64,000 nucleotides of DNA from Mycobacterium ostraviense (GCF_002705925.1 NZ_NKRE01000001.1:3079002-3143001), one strand, 5' to 3'. Counted from the first letter of the stretch, positions 8,298 through 17,153 are shown. The notes: a model not told the origin generated them from the sequence alone. A program made the numbers and translations.

Positions 8298-8489
8298 TCC
8301 GACCTCTCCGTCAGGCGTGTCAGCGCATCCGCAGCCGACCGCGTCGCAGTCGATGACGAACGTGTGGACCGAAATCTCGGGCCCGTCGCAGTCGGTCTCG
8401 GTGCATTCGGCCCGGCCCAGAGCATGACGAATGATGGTGCCGTGGCAGTGATAGACGCCCGTCCGGCAGTCGCGACAGACTGTGCTCAT
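8274..8489 (-). CDS. Small Cys-rich protein (71 aa)
   Basis: A 71-residue protein with eight Cys and three His. The spacings (CRDC, CHG, CTETDC, DCDAVGCGC) suggest one or two metal sites, most likely zinc or an iron-sulfur cluster. The start ATG has only a weak purine-rich stretch upstream. It lies just after the zincin gene on the same strand. I do not recognise a named family. The dense, regularly spaced Cys residues argue that it is a true gene rather than a shadow of its neighbour, with which it overlaps by only 24 bases. Confidence 0.65.
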   Translation of the reverse strand: MSTVCRDCRTGVYHCHGTIIRHALGRAECTETDCDGPEISVHTFVIDCDAVGCGCADTPDGEVGSPHRVSA

Positions 8490-8554
8490 GAAGCGTTCTT
8501 AGCACCGGGGCCGGACAAATCCGGGATGCCGCGCCCGGCACCGGCCGGGTTCGG

Positions 8555-8905
8555 TCAGCCCCACCCCAGTTCGTCCAGCCGGGCATCGTCGATGCCGAAG
8601 TGGTGGGCGATCTCGTGGATCACCGTGATCGCCACCTGGTCGACGACTTCGTCGGCGGATTCGCAGACATCCAGCAGGGCGTCGCGGTAAATGGTGATCG
8701 CGTCCGGCAGTGCTCCGGCGTAATCGGAGTCACGCTCGGTCAGCGCGACCCCCTCGTACAAGCCCAGCAGGTCGCGGTCGTCGGGGTGGCGGTCGGCGAC
8801 CAAGATGACCACGTTGTCCATCGCGGCTGCCAGTTCGGGCGGGATGAGGTCGAGGGCGTCGGAGACCAGTTCGTCGAACCGCTGCGGGTCCATCCGCACC
8901 GCCAC
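8555..8905 (-). CDS. Minimal zincin-like metallopeptidase
   Basis: A 116-residue protein corresponding to Rv3836. It carries the zinc-protease motif HEIAHHFGIDD near residues 95-105 (HExxH with a following His and Asp) typical of the short 'zincin' family found in actinobacteria. There is no signal peptide, so it is cytoplasmic. The substrate is unknown. It starts with GTG three bases after the stop codon of the septum-formation protein gene, so the two share a transcript. Confidence 0.85.
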   Translation of the reverse strand: MAVRMDPQRFDELVSDALDLIPPELAAAMDNVVILVADRHPDDRDLLGLYEGVALTERDSDYAGALPDAITIYRDALLDVCESADEVVDQVAITVIHEIAHHFGIDDARLDELGWG

Positions 8906-8908
8906 GGA

Positions 8909-10252
8909 CTAACCTTCCGGCGCGGGCTCGGCGGGTGCGGGAGCTTCCGGTGCCGGGGCCCCCGGCGGCGCGCCGCCATCGGCCGGTGGGGCGGCGGGTG
9001 CTTGGGTGGTGGCCGGGGCGGCGGGTGCGCGAGACGGTGTCACCACCGGCTGTTGATTGGGCAGGTGCTGGTTGCCCGGCGGCGTGATCGGGATCTCCTG
9101 GACCGGGGCAGCGGGTTGTGTGGTCGGCACCTGCAGCGGGATCGGCGGCAGCGTGAGCCGCTCCTCGGGGATGTCGGGTGGTGGTATCGGGGGCTGGCCG
9201 TTGACCAGCAGCGCCCCCTTGGCGCTGTTCACCAACGTGGCCCAGCCTCCGTTGCCCAGTGTCGCGCCGATACTGCATGCGACCTCACGGCTTCCGGCCG
9301 ACCAACTGGACAGCGACAGCGTCGGGTAGATCAGGGTCAACGTGGTGGTCCGCAACTTGATCGGCGCCAGGTAGGCGTCCGTCATCCGGGTGCAGTTGTC
9401 CTTGATATGCGCGTTCTGCTCGGGCTCAGCGGGCAGCGCGTTCGGGAACTTCTCGGCGAGGTTGACCGTGCCGGTCACCTCCATCGCGTGCGGGGCCGTG
9501 CAATCGACCGGAACATCGACCGGTTGGTTGGTGTTCGAGTCGATGGCCAGGCAGGTGCCGGCCGGCCAGACCTTGGACTGGTCGAGGTCGGCAACCTTGC
9601 CTTTGAACAGGGCCTGCTGATTGTTGGAGCCGGGCAACTGCAGGCCGCACAACATCCGGCGCTCGCCGGCTTGTCGCCACGCCCGGTCACCGGACCACAG
9701 CATGCTGATGGTGAACTTGCTGTTCGGATCGAACCTGGTGCCGAGGTAGCGGCGTACCGCGGCCTCGCACTGTTCCTGGCTGATTTGCTGGATGCGTGCC
9801 GGCGACGGGGGAGCGGCGTTGGGCCCGTACTCCGAACCGGGGAAAGTCCGCATGTCGATGGACTCGGCCACCTCGAACCGGTGGTCGTCGGAGCAGCTGA
9901 CGATGGTCGCGGCCTCCGGCATGGCCTCAGGCCAGGTCAGGCAGTCGCCGCTGGCAGCGCGGTTGAAGGCGGTGTTGCTCTTGGCGCCGGTGCTGGGCAC
10001 CGGATTGTTGTCGATGTAGCCGGCCAGGCGCCCGGGACCGGTGGTCACCGTGGGAATCGCGGTGACCAGCCCGGCGATCAACAGGGCACCCAGGGCGGTG
10101 AGCAGCAGCGCCCGTCGGGTCGCCGACGCCTGCAGAGCACGGGGCCAGCGGAAACTCGCCGGCGGCGGCTCCGCTTGGGCCGTGGCGGCTTCGTTGTCCG
10201 GTGAGCTGTCAGGTGGCAGTTGCTTTTCGGGCGCGTCCAACATCCGTTCCAT
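8909..10252 (-). CDS. Septum-formation family membrane protein
   Basis: A 447-residue protein corresponding to Rv3835. A cytoplasmic Pro/Ala-rich tail is followed by one membrane span (about 47-66) and an extracytoplasmic region with two related units: GDCLTWPE...VSCSDDHRFEVAE near residues 105-130, and GTCLAIDS...VDCTAPHAMEV further on. This paired Cys pattern is that of the Septum_form domain. A second pair of units contains CEAAVRRYLG and CTRMTDAYLA. The last 100 residues are Pro/Ala/Thr-rich. It diverges from serS, leaving about 110 bases for both promoters. A role at the division site is inferred from the family name only. Confidence 0.85.
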   Translation of the reverse strand: MERMLDAPEKQLPPDSSPDNEAATAQAEPPPASFRWPRALQASATRRALLLTALGALLIAGLVTAIPTVTTGPGRLAGYIDNNPVPSTGAKSNTAFNRAASGDCLTWPEAMPEAATIVSCSDDHRFEVAESIDMRTFPGSEYGPNAAPPSPARIQQISQEQCEAAVRRYLGTRFDPNSKFTISMLWSGDRAWRQAGERRMLCGLQLPGSNNQQALFKGKVADLDQSKVWPAGTCLAIDSNTNQPVDVPVDCTAPHAMEVTGTVNLAEKFPNALPAEPEQNAHIKDNCTRMTDAYLAPIKLRTTTLTLIYPTLSLSSWSAGSREVACSIGATLGNGGWATLVNSAKGALLVNGQPPIPPPDIPEERLTLPPIPLQVPTTQPAAPVQEIPITPPGNQHLPNQQPVVTPSRAPAAPATTQAPAAPPADGGAPPGAPAPEAPAPAEPAPEG

Positions 10253-10362
10253 TGTGACAGGGGTCGCCCGGTGGCGTTACCAATGTTGCTGATGTGAGAC
10301 CAGAGCCGATGCCCGGCCAGCTGACGCCATCGGGCGGTGCGGTCAAAAGTAGTCTTGCGGCC

Positions 10363-11616
10363 GTGATCGACCTGAAGCTGCTCCGGGAAGACCCCGACGC
10401 CGTGCGCCGCTCCCAACTCAGTCGCGGCGAAGACCCGTCGCTGGTGGATGCCCTGTTGACGGCCGACACCGCGCGCCGCAGCGCGATCGCGGCCGCGGAT
10501 GCGCTGCGTGCCGAACAGAAGGCCGCCAGCAAGCGCGTGGGCGGCGCGTCACCGCAGGAGCGGCCCGCGCTGCTGCAGCGCGCGAAAGACCTTGCCGAGC
10601 AGGTCAAGGCCGCCGAAGCGAACCAAACCGAAATCGAGGCGGCGTTCACCGCGGCGCACCTGGCGATCCCGAACGTGATTCTGGACGGCGTCCCCGCCGG
10701 CGGGGAGGACGACTTCGCGGTGCTCGACGTCGTCGGCGAGCCGCCTCGGCTGGGCGACCCGAAAGACCACCTGGAACTCGGCGAGGCGCTGGGGCTCATC
10801 GACATGCAGCGCGGCGCGAAGGTGTCCGGATCGCGGTTCTACTTCCTGACCGGCCGGGGCGCGCTGCTGCAGCTGGGGCTGCTGCAGCTGGCGCTGCGGC
10901 TGGCCGTCGACAACGGCTTCATCCCGATGATCCCGCCGGTGCTGGTGCGCCCGGAGGTGATGTCCGGCACCGGCTTCCTGGGTGCCCATGCCGAGGAGGT
11001 GTATCGGCTGGAAGCCGACGACCTCTACCTGGTGGGCACCTCGGAGGTGCCGCTGGCCGGCTACCACTCCGGCGAGATCCTGGACCTGTCCGCCGGGCCG
11101 CTGCGCTACGCGGGCTGGTCGTCGTGCTTCCGGCGCGAGGCGGGCAGCTACGGCAAGGACACCCGCGGCATCATCCGGGTGCACCAGTTCGACAAGGTGG
11201 AGGGCTTCGTCTACTGCACACCCGGCGACGCCCCGGCCGAACATCAGCGGCTGCTGGGCTGGCAGCGCGAGATGCTGGCCCTGATCGAGGTGCCGTATCG
11301 GGTCATCGACGTGGCTGCGGGCGATCTCGGCTCGTCGGCGGCGCGCAAGTTCGACTGCGAGGCGTGGGTTCCGACCCAGGGCGCCTACCGCGAGCTGACC
11401 TCGACGTCGAACTGCACCACCTTTCAGGCCCGCCGGCTGGCGATCCGCTACCGCGATGCCAACGGCAAGCCGCAGATCGCGGCGACCCTCAACGGCACGC
11501 TGGGCACCACCCGCTGGCTGGTCGCCATCCTGGAGAACCACCAGCAGCCCGACGGCAGCGTGCGGGTCCCCAAGGCGCTGGTTCCGTTTGTCGGTACCGA
11601 CGTGTTCGAACCTTAA
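10363..11616 (+). CDS. serS: Seryl-tRNA synthetase
   Basis: Charges tRNA-Ser with serine. The 417-residue protein has the N-terminal coiled-coil arm (about 25-95) and the class II core: [10 protein letters not shown], motif 2 [20 protein letters not shown], and motif 3 [20 protein letters not shown] chose the GTG at 10363 because the mycobacterial enzymes begin (V/M)IDLKLLRE; frames upstream of it encode no conserved sequence. It converges with the DUF2834 gene, sharing four bases in CTTAAG. In H37Rv I remember an AraC regulator and a methyltransferase gene between them; both are absent here. Confidence 0.97.
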   Translation: MIDLKLLREDPDAVRRSQLSRGEDPSLVDALLTADTARRSAIAAADALRAEQKAASKRVGGASPQERPALLQRAKDLAEQVKAAEANQTEIEAAFTAAHLAIPNVILDGVPAGGEDDFAVLDVVGEPPRLGDPKDHLELGEALGLIDMQRGAKVSGSRFYFLTGRGALLQLGLLQLALRLAVDNGFIPMIPPVLVRPEVMSGTGFLGAHAEEVYRLEADDLYLVGTSEVPLAGYHSGEILDLSAGPLRYAGWSSCFRREAGSYGKDTRGIIRVHQFDKVEGFVYCTPGDAPAEHQRLLGWQREMLALIEVPYRVIDVAAGDLGSSAARKFDCEAWVPTQGAYRELTSTSNCTTFQARRLAIRYRDANGKPQIAATLNGTLGTTRWLVAILENHQQPDGSVRVPKALVPFVGTDVFEP

Positions 11617-12095
11617 GCGGGGACGGTCTGATGTGACTGTTCGTGGCGGCGCTGCCGCTCGATGATGGCGAAGTAGCAGGCGAACGCGAAGGCGAAGCTG
11701 GTGAACAGGCTGCTAAGGAAGTACAGCCACGGGCGCCGGATACCCCGCCGATAGCCGTCGGTGATGGTAAACAGCGGCAGCAGAATGACATTCGCGATCG
11801 TGTAGTCCTGGCTGGCCGAACTGGCGGCCGGGTTGGTGAACATCAGCCGGATGTAGTCTGCCCAGCTGCCGGGACCCCAGATTGGGTTGGCCGATCCATG
11901 CGTGTACTGCTGCACGAAGCGAACGTTGAAGTACCAGCCCAGCGCGATCGAGGCGATGCCGGCGGTGTAATACACGCATTCCAGCGGTGACAACCAGGAC
12001 CCGCCCGCCGGTTTCGCATAGACCTTCGGGTTCGACCCCACGATCCAGCCGACGACGGCCAGCCCGAGTAACGCGTGGACAACGAGCGACACCAT
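11613..12095 (-). CDS. DUF2834 integral membrane protein
   Basis: A 160-residue membrane protein corresponding to Rv3831. Hydrophobic segments are at about 2-20, 40-58, 103-115 and 126-146. The central [20 protein letters not shown] and the TNPA and IANV motifs are typical of DUF2834. Function is unknown. It diverges from the TetR gene, with 68 bases between them that contain a perfect palindrome, so it may be a target of that regulator. Confidence 0.82.
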   Translation of the reverse strand: MVSLVVHALLGLAVVGWIVGSNPKVYAKPAGGSWLSPLECVYYTAGIASIALGWYFNVRFVQQYTHGSANPIWGPGSWADYIRLMFTNPAASSASQDYTIANVILLPLFTITDGYRRGIRRPWLYFLSSLFTSFAFAFACYFAIIERQRRHEQSHQTVPA

Positions 12096-12124
12096 GGCCG
12101 CAGTCTCACCGCGGCGGAAAGTTT

Positions 12125-12138
12125 TGTCAATGTTGACA
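12125..12138. promoter_or_regulatory. Putative TetR operator (perfect palindrome)
   Basis: TGTCAATGTTGACA is a perfect 14-base inverted repeat, centred between the divergent DUF2834 and TetR genes. Its right half also supplies a TTGACA -35-like hexamer for the TetR gene. This is the classic place for a TetR-family autoregulatory operator. The 11 bases GTTTTGTCAAT that include its left half recur, inverted, at 12789-12799. Confidence 0.65.
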
Positions 12139-12163
12139 TAACTTTTCTTGGTACCTTACTGCC

Positions 12164-12793
12164 ATGGTCCGGCCCCCTCAGACGGCGCGCAGCGAACGCA
12201 CCCGGGAGGCGTTGCGTCAGGCCGCGCTGGTGCGGTTCTTGGCCCAAGGCGTGGCGGACACCTCGGCAGAACAGATCGCCGCGGATGCGGGGGTATCGCT
12301 GCGGACGTTCTATCGCCACTTCCGCTCCAAGCACGATTTACTGTTTGCCGACTACACCGGGCTGCATTGGTTTCGCACGGCATTGGACGCCAGACCGGCC
12401 GACGAACCGATCATCGATTCGGTGCGGTCGGCTGTCTTCGCATTTCCCTATGACGTGGAAGCCGTGACGAAAATCGCTGCGTTGCGGGGTGAGGAACTCG
12501 ACCCTGGCCGCATCGTCCGGCACATTCGTGACGTCCAGGCCGACTTCGCCGAGGCCATCGCCGGGCAGCTGCAACGCCGTAGCTGCGTGGCAGACCCGAC
12601 TCCGGACCAGCGGTTGCGGGTGGCGGTGACGGCGAGGTGCATCGCCGCGGCCGTGTTCGGGGCCATGGAGGTGTGGATGCTCGCCGATGACCGGTCGCTG
12701 GGTGAGTTGGCGCGGATGTGTCATACGGCGCTGGAATCGCTGCGGGCCGGTATCACCGAGGCGTGGGTTCCGGCGGTGTTTCGTCATAATTGA
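12164..12793 (+). CDS. TetR-family transcriptional regulator
   Basis: A 209-residue regulator corresponding to Rv3830c. The N-terminal helix-turn-helix (about residues 10-55) reads RTREALRQAALVRFLAQGVADTS followed by IAADAGVSLRTFYRHFRSKHDLL, a textbook TetR domain. The C-terminal ligand-binding domain is helical and divergent. The next gene is an FAD-dependent oxidoreductase 47 bases downstream, the likely target. The palindrome upstream and a matching half-site before the oxidoreductase suggest that it controls both. The ligand is not known. Confidence 0.92.
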   Translation: MVRPPQTARSERTREALRQAALVRFLAQGVADTSAEQIAADAGVSLRTFYRHFRSKHDLLFADYTGLHWFRTALDARPADEPIIDSVRSAVFAFPYDVEAVTKIAALRGEELDPGRIVRHIRDVQADFAEAIAGQLQRRSCVADPTPDQRLRVAVTARCIAAAVFGAMEVWMLADDRSLGELARMCHTALESLRAGITEAWVPAVFRHN

Positions 12794-12799
12794 CAAAAC
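12789..12799 (-). promoter_or_regulatory. Second TetR half-operator before the oxidoreductase gene
   Basis: ATTGACAAAAC at the end of the TetR gene is the exact reverse complement of GTTTTGTCAAT at 12121-12131, the left part of the putative operator. It overlaps the TetR stop codon and lies 41 bases before the oxidoreductase start. Only one half is well conserved. Confidence 0.4.
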
Positions 12800-12840
12800 A
12801 CCGCGATCCGTGCCAGCGTACCTTGCTGGAGGGCAGCAGC

Positions 12841-14397
12841 ATGTCTGATTACGACGCCATAGTCATCGGCGCCGGCCATAACGGGTTGACCGCGGCGGTG
12901 CTGCTGCAGCGGGCGGGGCTGCGAACCGTGTGCCTGGATGCCAAGCGCTACGCCGGCGGAATGGCGGCCACCGTCGAGCTGTTCGACGGGTACCGGTTCG
13001 AGATCGCCGGCTCGGTGCAGTTTCCGACATCGGCGGTGGTCGTCAGCGAACTCGGATTGGACAGCTTGCCGACCGTCGATCTGGAAGTCATGTCGGTGGC
13101 GCTGCGCGGTGTCGCCGACGATCCGCTGGTCCAGTACACCGACCCGGTGAAGATGTTCGCCCACCTCAACGAGGTACACGGAGCGGGCGCGGTCACCGGA
13201 ATGGCGGGGCTGCTGGCGTGGGCCCAGGCGCCGACACGAGCGCTGGGACGCTTCGAGGCCGGCACGCTGCCGAAGACCTTCGACGAGATGTATGCCTGCG
13301 CCACCAACGAATTCGAGCGCTCAGCCATCGACGACATGCTGTTCGGGTCGGTCACCGACGTGCTGGACCGCTACCTGCCGGACCGCGAAAAGCACGCCGC
13401 CCTGCGCGGCTCGATGACGGTGCTGGCCGTCAACACCATCTACCGCGGGCCGGCCACGCCGGGCAGCGCCGCCGCACTGGCCTTCGGACTCGGCATCCCC
13501 GACGGCGACTTCGTGCAGATGAAGAAGCTGCGCGGCGGCATCGGCGCGCTGACCGCGCATCTGTGCTGGCTGCTGGAAAGCCACGGCGGCGAAGTCCGGT
13601 TGCGATCCAAGGTGGCCGAGGTCCGCGTCGCGGGCGGCCGGGTGAGCGGGGTGCGCACCGAGGCCGGCGACATACTGAGCGCCCCGATCGTGGTCTCGGC
13701 CGTCGCGCCGGACGTCACGGTCAACGAGCTGATCGATCCCGCGGCGCTGCCAGCCGACATCCGGGAACGGTATGCGCGTATCGATCACCGCGGCAGCTAC
13801 CTGCAGATGCACTTCGCCCTGGACGAGACGCCCAGTTTTGCCGCGCCGTACCAGGCGCTCAACGATCCGGCCATGCAGGCATCGATCGGGATCTTCTGCA
13901 CGCCGGAGGAGGTGCAGCAGCAGTGGGAGGAGTGCCGTCGCGGAATCGTGCCGGCCGACCCGACCGTCGTACTGCAGATCCCGTCGCTGCACGACCCGCA
14001 GCTGGCCCCGGAAGGCAAGCACGCCGCGTCGGCGTTCGCCATGTGGTTCCCCATCGAGGGCGGTGCCGACTACGGGCGGTCCAAGCTCGACATGGGTCAG
14101 CGCGTCATCGACAAGATCACTCGGTTGGCACCGAATTTCGCCGGCAGCATCACCAGGCACACCACCTTCACGCCCAAGCACATGGGGGTGATGTTCGGCG
14201 CCCCCGGTGGCGACTACTGCCACGGGCTGTTGCATCCCAACCAGATCGGCCAAAACCGGCCGGGGCCGAAAGGCTATATCGGGCAGCCCATCCCGATCGA
14301 CGGGCTGTACCTGGGAAGTGCGGGATGCCACGGCGGGCCCGGAATCACGTTCATCCCGGGCTTCAACGCCGGACGTGCGGCCCTGGCGGGGTTATAG
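12841..14397 (+). CDS. Phytoene-dehydrogenase-like FAD oxidoreductase
   Basis: A 518-residue flavoprotein corresponding to Rv3829c. The dinucleotide-binding motif VIGAGHNGLTAAVLLQRAG is at residues 7-25, followed by the second FAD contact GGMAATVELFDGYRFEIAGS. The C-terminal flavin motif GSAGCHGGPGITFIPGFNAGRAAL is clear. The family includes carotenoid desaturases, but no carotenoid genes are nearby, so the substrate is open. I chose the ATG at 12841, which has GGAGGG seven bases upstream. A frame 17 codons longer exists, but it runs into the regulator's stop region and lacks a ribosome site. Probably controlled by the adjacent TetR. Confidence 0.88.
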   Translation: MSDYDAIVIGAGHNGLTAAVLLQRAGLRTVCLDAKRYAGGMAATVELFDGYRFEIAGSVQFPTSAVVVSELGLDSLPTVDLEVMSVALRGVADDPLVQYTDPVKMFAHLNEVHGAGAVTGMAGLLAWAQAPTRALGRFEAGTLPKTFDEMYACATNEFERSAIDDMLFGSVTDVLDRYLPDREKHAALRGSMTVLAVNTIYRGPATPGSAAALAFGLGIPDGDFVQMKKLRGGIGALTAHLCWLLESHGGEVRLRSKVAEVRVAGGRVSGVRTEAGDILSAPIVVSAVAPDVTVNELIDPAALPADIRERYARIDHRGSYLQMHFALDETPSFAAPYQALNDPAMQASIGIFCTPEEVQQQWEECRRGIVPADPTVVLQIPSLHDPQLAPEGKHAASAFAMWFPIEGGADYGRSKLDMGQRVIDKITRLAPNFAGSITRHTTFTPKHMGVMFGAPGGDYCHGLLHPNQIGQNRPGPKGYIGQPIPIDGLYLGSAGCHGGPGITFIPGFNAGRAALAGL

Positions 14398-14463
14398 CTC
14401 GCCGAACGTGTTCTCAGCGCGAAGAAATCGCGAAAATGTCGCAGTGGCTACACGTTCGGCGAG
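14398..14463. terminator. Long inverted repeat between convergent genes
   Basis: CTCGCCGAACGTGT (14398-14411) is perfectly complementary to ACACGTTCGGCGAG (14450-14463). The 38-base loop holds a smaller hairpin (CGCGA/TCGCG). It begins immediately after the oxidoreductase stop codon and ends three bases before the convergent gene's stop, so it can act as a terminator for both. Confidence 0.6.
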
Positions 14464-14466
14464 AGG

Positions 14467-14799
14467 CTAACTGCGTTCGGAGAGCAACCCATCCAGCAGC
14501 GCCATGAAATCGACCGGACGCGCGGGCGTGAAGGCGGGTTTCCACCGCGCCCCCGGTATGTCCAGGGTGATCAACGTCGACTTGAGTGGCCGGTTGACGT
14601 CCAGCGGTAGCCAGCGCTGCAGGTCCGAGCTGCCCCAGATACGAAACCGGTGGGTGAGCAGGCCCAGCGGCTCGGCTTTGTAGCCGCGGATGTCGTCTAA
14701 TGCGATGACCTTGGCCGTGCCGGACGGAAAGTGGTAGCGGCGCAACGTGAGCGCGGCACGGTCCAGCTGGACCACGCCGTCGTCGTAGAACTGCATCAT
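14467..14799 (-). CDS. Conserved small protein coupled to MBL-Rieske gene (110 aa)
   Basis: A 110-residue soluble protein with no family I can name. It starts MMQFYDDGVVQLD, and the central region (FPSGTAKVIALDDIRGYKA, then HRFRIWGSSDLQRWLPLD) looks like a small beta-rich PH-like fold. I chose the ATG at 14799: it overlaps the stop codon of the MBL-Rieske gene in ATGATG, which implies tight co-translation. Reading further upstream in the same frame would only run antisense-like through the neighbour. The two proteins probably act together. Confidence 0.75.
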   Translation of the reverse strand: MMQFYDDGVVQLDRAALTLRRYHFPSGTAKVIALDDIRGYKAEPLGLLTHRFRIWGSSDLQRWLPLDVNRPLKSTLITLDIPGARWKPAFTPARPVDFMALLDGLLSERS

Positions 14800-16346
14800 G
14801 TTTTCGAACTCCGCAACTGGTGGCCGCGGGTGGTCAGGCAACGGCCGTCGTCCAGCCGCCATTGCCACCCGTGCAGGTTGCAGGTCAACGTGTTGCCTTC
14901 TACCACACCGAATTTCGAAAGGTCGGCCTTCAGATGGGGGCAGCGGCGCTGAATTTCCCAGCCGTCCAGGGTGATCGATGCGCTGTCGTCGTGAGTCTCG
15001 GCGAACCAGCCGTCGGCGTAGGTGATCCGCTCGTCGGTCAGACACTTGAAGAACGTGTAGAGATATTCGTTGTAGCCGCCGACGCGCCAGGCCCGAAACC
15101 GGGTGGACAAGAAGATGGTGTTGACCCAGTCCGGTTCCCGGTCGCGCAGCACGGTGCGTACCAGCTCCGGCGCGATCGCGAACCCGTAGCGCATCTTTTC
15201 GTCGGGAATGCGTTCGCGCACCGTCCGTTTGGGAAAGTCCAAGACGACGGTCTCGGGACCCAGGACCAGTTCCACCGGGTAGCCGATGCCGTCGCAGATC
15301 TGGTCGCTCTGCATCATGATCGGTTCGAATAGCGCGCGCAGCGGTTCCAGCAGCGGCTCACCGCTGGCGGAGTCCCAGCTTGCCCGTTCGGCTGCGACGA
15401 CGGGCGCCATTCGTTCGGCATAGTCGGCGATGTACTGCGACTTGCCGGTGGTGAAGATGGCTTCGACATCTTCGACGGGCAGTGGATGACTCAGCGAATT
15501 CAGCTCCGCCCCGGTGAAATCCGCGACCGATCCCGGAATCATCAGCAGGCCGCGATCGTGGCCGTGGGCGCGCATCTGGTCCAGGAACACCATCTGGTCG
15601 GGGAAGATGTTGGCCGGGTCGCTGCCGTCGTCGTTGAGGTGGCGCAGTTCGGGGTCCAAGAAGCACGGTGGTCCGGCCGACGGGATGACCCAGGTAGCCC
15701 CGACCTGCGCGATGTATTGGCGCGCCCGGTCCATCCCGCGCTGCCGCTTCTGGGTGCCGAAAGCTTCCTTGGCGCGCGCCGGCATGTCGTAGACCATCGG
15801 GTACCAGATGGCGCCCGAGTACTGCAGCATGTGCACGTCGATAGGGCCGAACTCCGATGCCAGCACGTCCAAATCGATCGGTCGGGCATCGTTCATGTTG
15901 AACGCCGTCGTCTCGCCATCGGAAACCACCAGCGCCGAGTCCCCGATCGGACCGTCGGCCGGGGCTCGCAGCGCGATGATCATGATGTCGAGCTCGCCCT
16001 TGGGCCCGCTGAGCCGGTGCTTGACCGAGTCGGTGGTGTCGAAAAAACGGTGAAACCCTAACTGTTCCAGCTCATCCCGCAGATCGGGTACCGGAAAGTC
16101 GGGCAGCAGCACCACCGCGTCCTTGTTGACGTGGGCCCGCAGGTTCTCCGCGTCGAAGTGGTCCTTGTGCAAGTGGGATACGTATAGATAGTCACACTCG
16201 CCCAGGGCGTCCCAGTCCAGTGTGCTGTTGTCGGGAAACGGGAACCAGGAAGTGAAGTAGGCCGGGTTGAGCCATGGGTCGCACAGAATGCTGCCCGCGT
16301 GGGTCTGGATCAGAAAGCCGGCGTGGCCGACACTGGTGACCTGCAC
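14796..16346 (-). CDS. Metallo-beta-lactamase fold and Rieske fusion protein
   Basis: A 516-residue protein corresponding to Rv3818. The N-terminal domain is a metallo-beta-lactamase fold: VGHAGFLI at 6-13, then HLHKDHFD at 58-65, supplying the HxHxDH metal ligands. The last 90 residues are a Rieske [2Fe-2S] domain, with CPHLKAD near 470 and CNLHGW near 490 giving the two Cys and two His ligands. This order resembles CMP-sialate-hydroxylase-like proteins and related oxidoreductases, where the Rieske centre is usually N-terminal. Substrate and electron donor are unknown. No signal peptide. Its stop overlaps the start of the 110-aa gene. Confidence 0.88.
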   Translation of the reverse strand: MQVTSVGHAGFLIQTHAGSILCDPWLNPAYFTSWFPFPDNSTLDWDALGECDYLYVSHLHKDHFDAENLRAHVNKDAVVLLPDFPVPDLRDELEQLGFHRFFDTTDSVKHRLSGPKGELDIMIIALRAPADGPIGDSALVVSDGETTAFNMNDARPIDLDVLASEFGPIDVHMLQYSGAIWYPMVYDMPARAKEAFGTQKRQRGMDRARQYIAQVGATWVIPSAGPPCFLDPELRHLNDDGSDPANIFPDQMVFLDQMRAHGHDRGLLMIPGSVADFTGAELNSLSHPLPVEDVEAIFTTGKSQYIADYAERMAPVVAAERASWDSASGEPLLEPLRALFEPIMMQSDQICDGIGYPVELVLGPETVVLDFPKRTVRERIPDEKMRYGFAIAPELVRTVLRDREPDWVNTIFLSTRFRAWRVGGYNEYLYTFFKCLTDERITYADGWFAETHDDSASITLDGWEIQRRCPHLKADLSKFGVVEGNTLTCNLHGWQWRLDDGRCLTTRGHQLRSSKT

Positions 16347-16418
16347 AAATACCTTTCCGTGCCGTTCAGAGGAGATCTACCTGCTGCGCGCCTGCGGCGC
16401 ACAAATGCAGCATCGAGC

Positions 16419-17153
16419 TTAGCTTGCGTCGATATCTTCGGACCGCCACAGCCGGCGGTAGTAATCCAGGCGTGGTGGGTCCGGCTCGACTCCGTAGGCT
16501 TCGAAGAACACCGTGTCCCAGCCTCGCCCCGGGTAGTTCCAGCCCAGCGACAGTGTTGCTACCGCCAGGTCGGCCCACCGATCGGCCACACCCATGGCGT
16601 CGACGTCGACATGTCCGCAGCACCGGCCGTGCTCATCGATCAGCGTGTTGGGTGAACACGCGTCACCGTGACAGACCACCACCCGATCGACCGGCGGGGG
16701 GTCGCCGAGCTTTCCCCGCCAGGCCGGGGAAAGCCTGGCCAACCGGCCGGCCGCCGACCAGTCGAACGGACACGACGGCACCGGCAACCTGTCGTGCAGC
16801 GTGCGCAACCCCACAGCAATCGCCCGCACAGCCACCTCCGGTGCGGCCAGCCAGCGAGGGTGCACCGCCGAGACCCCGGGCAGCCCGCCGGTCCGCAGCC
16901 AAGCCCGGTCTCCGTCCAGGCCGAAACCCAATACCGGTGGCACCGGCGTGTACTGCGCCGCCCAGCGCAACCGGCGCGCTTCGTCGGCAAAGTCGACCGC
17001 CGCCGCTCCGGCTACCTTGACGAATTCGGTGCCGGGACCGATCCGGAAGGTGACGCCGCTGAGCTCATTGATCCAGATGGCGCGCACCCGCCGGCCGGCA
17101 GCAAATCTGCGGACGACCGCAGGCAGGGCCGGCGGTGACGTCGGGAAAGACAT
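16419..17153 (-). CDS. Aminoglycoside-phosphotransferase-like kinase
   Basis: A 244-residue APH(3')-type kinase corresponding to Rv3817. The catalytic loop VVCHGDACSPNTLID (about 159-173) contains the HGD...N residues, and HVDVDAMGVADRWADLA (about 181-197) has the metal-binding Asp. The N-terminal lobe has FVKVAG, with the ATP-contacting Lys. Sequence features are those of antibiotic kinases, but chromosomal mycobacterial members often phosphorylate other small molecules, so resistance should not be assumed. It lies 72 bases upstream of the MBL-Rieske gene on the same strand. Confidence 0.88.
   Translation of the reverse strand: MSFPTSPPALPAVVRRFAAGRRVRAIWINELSGVTFRIGPGTEFVKVAGAAAVDFADEARRLRWAAQYTPVPPVLGFGLDGDRAWLRTGGLPGVSAVHPRWLAAPEVAVRAIAVGLRTLHDRLPVPSCPFDWSAAGRLARLSPAWRGKLGDPPPVDRVVVCHGDACSPNTLIDEHGRCCGHVDVDAMGVADRWADLAVATLSLGWNYPGRGWDTVFFEAYGVEPDPPRLDYYRRLWRSEDIDAS

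Noticed and set aside
8600..10204. A 534-codon open frame on the plus strand
   Set aside because: It is antisense to the zincin and septum-formation genes, is low in complexity (Arg/Gly/Val rich) and lacks a ribosome site. It reflects the high third-position GC of the true genes.
16419..17153. Calling the APH-like kinase an antibiotic resistance gene
   Set aside because: The motifs only establish the kinase fold; chromosomal mycobacterial members are common and no mobile element is near.
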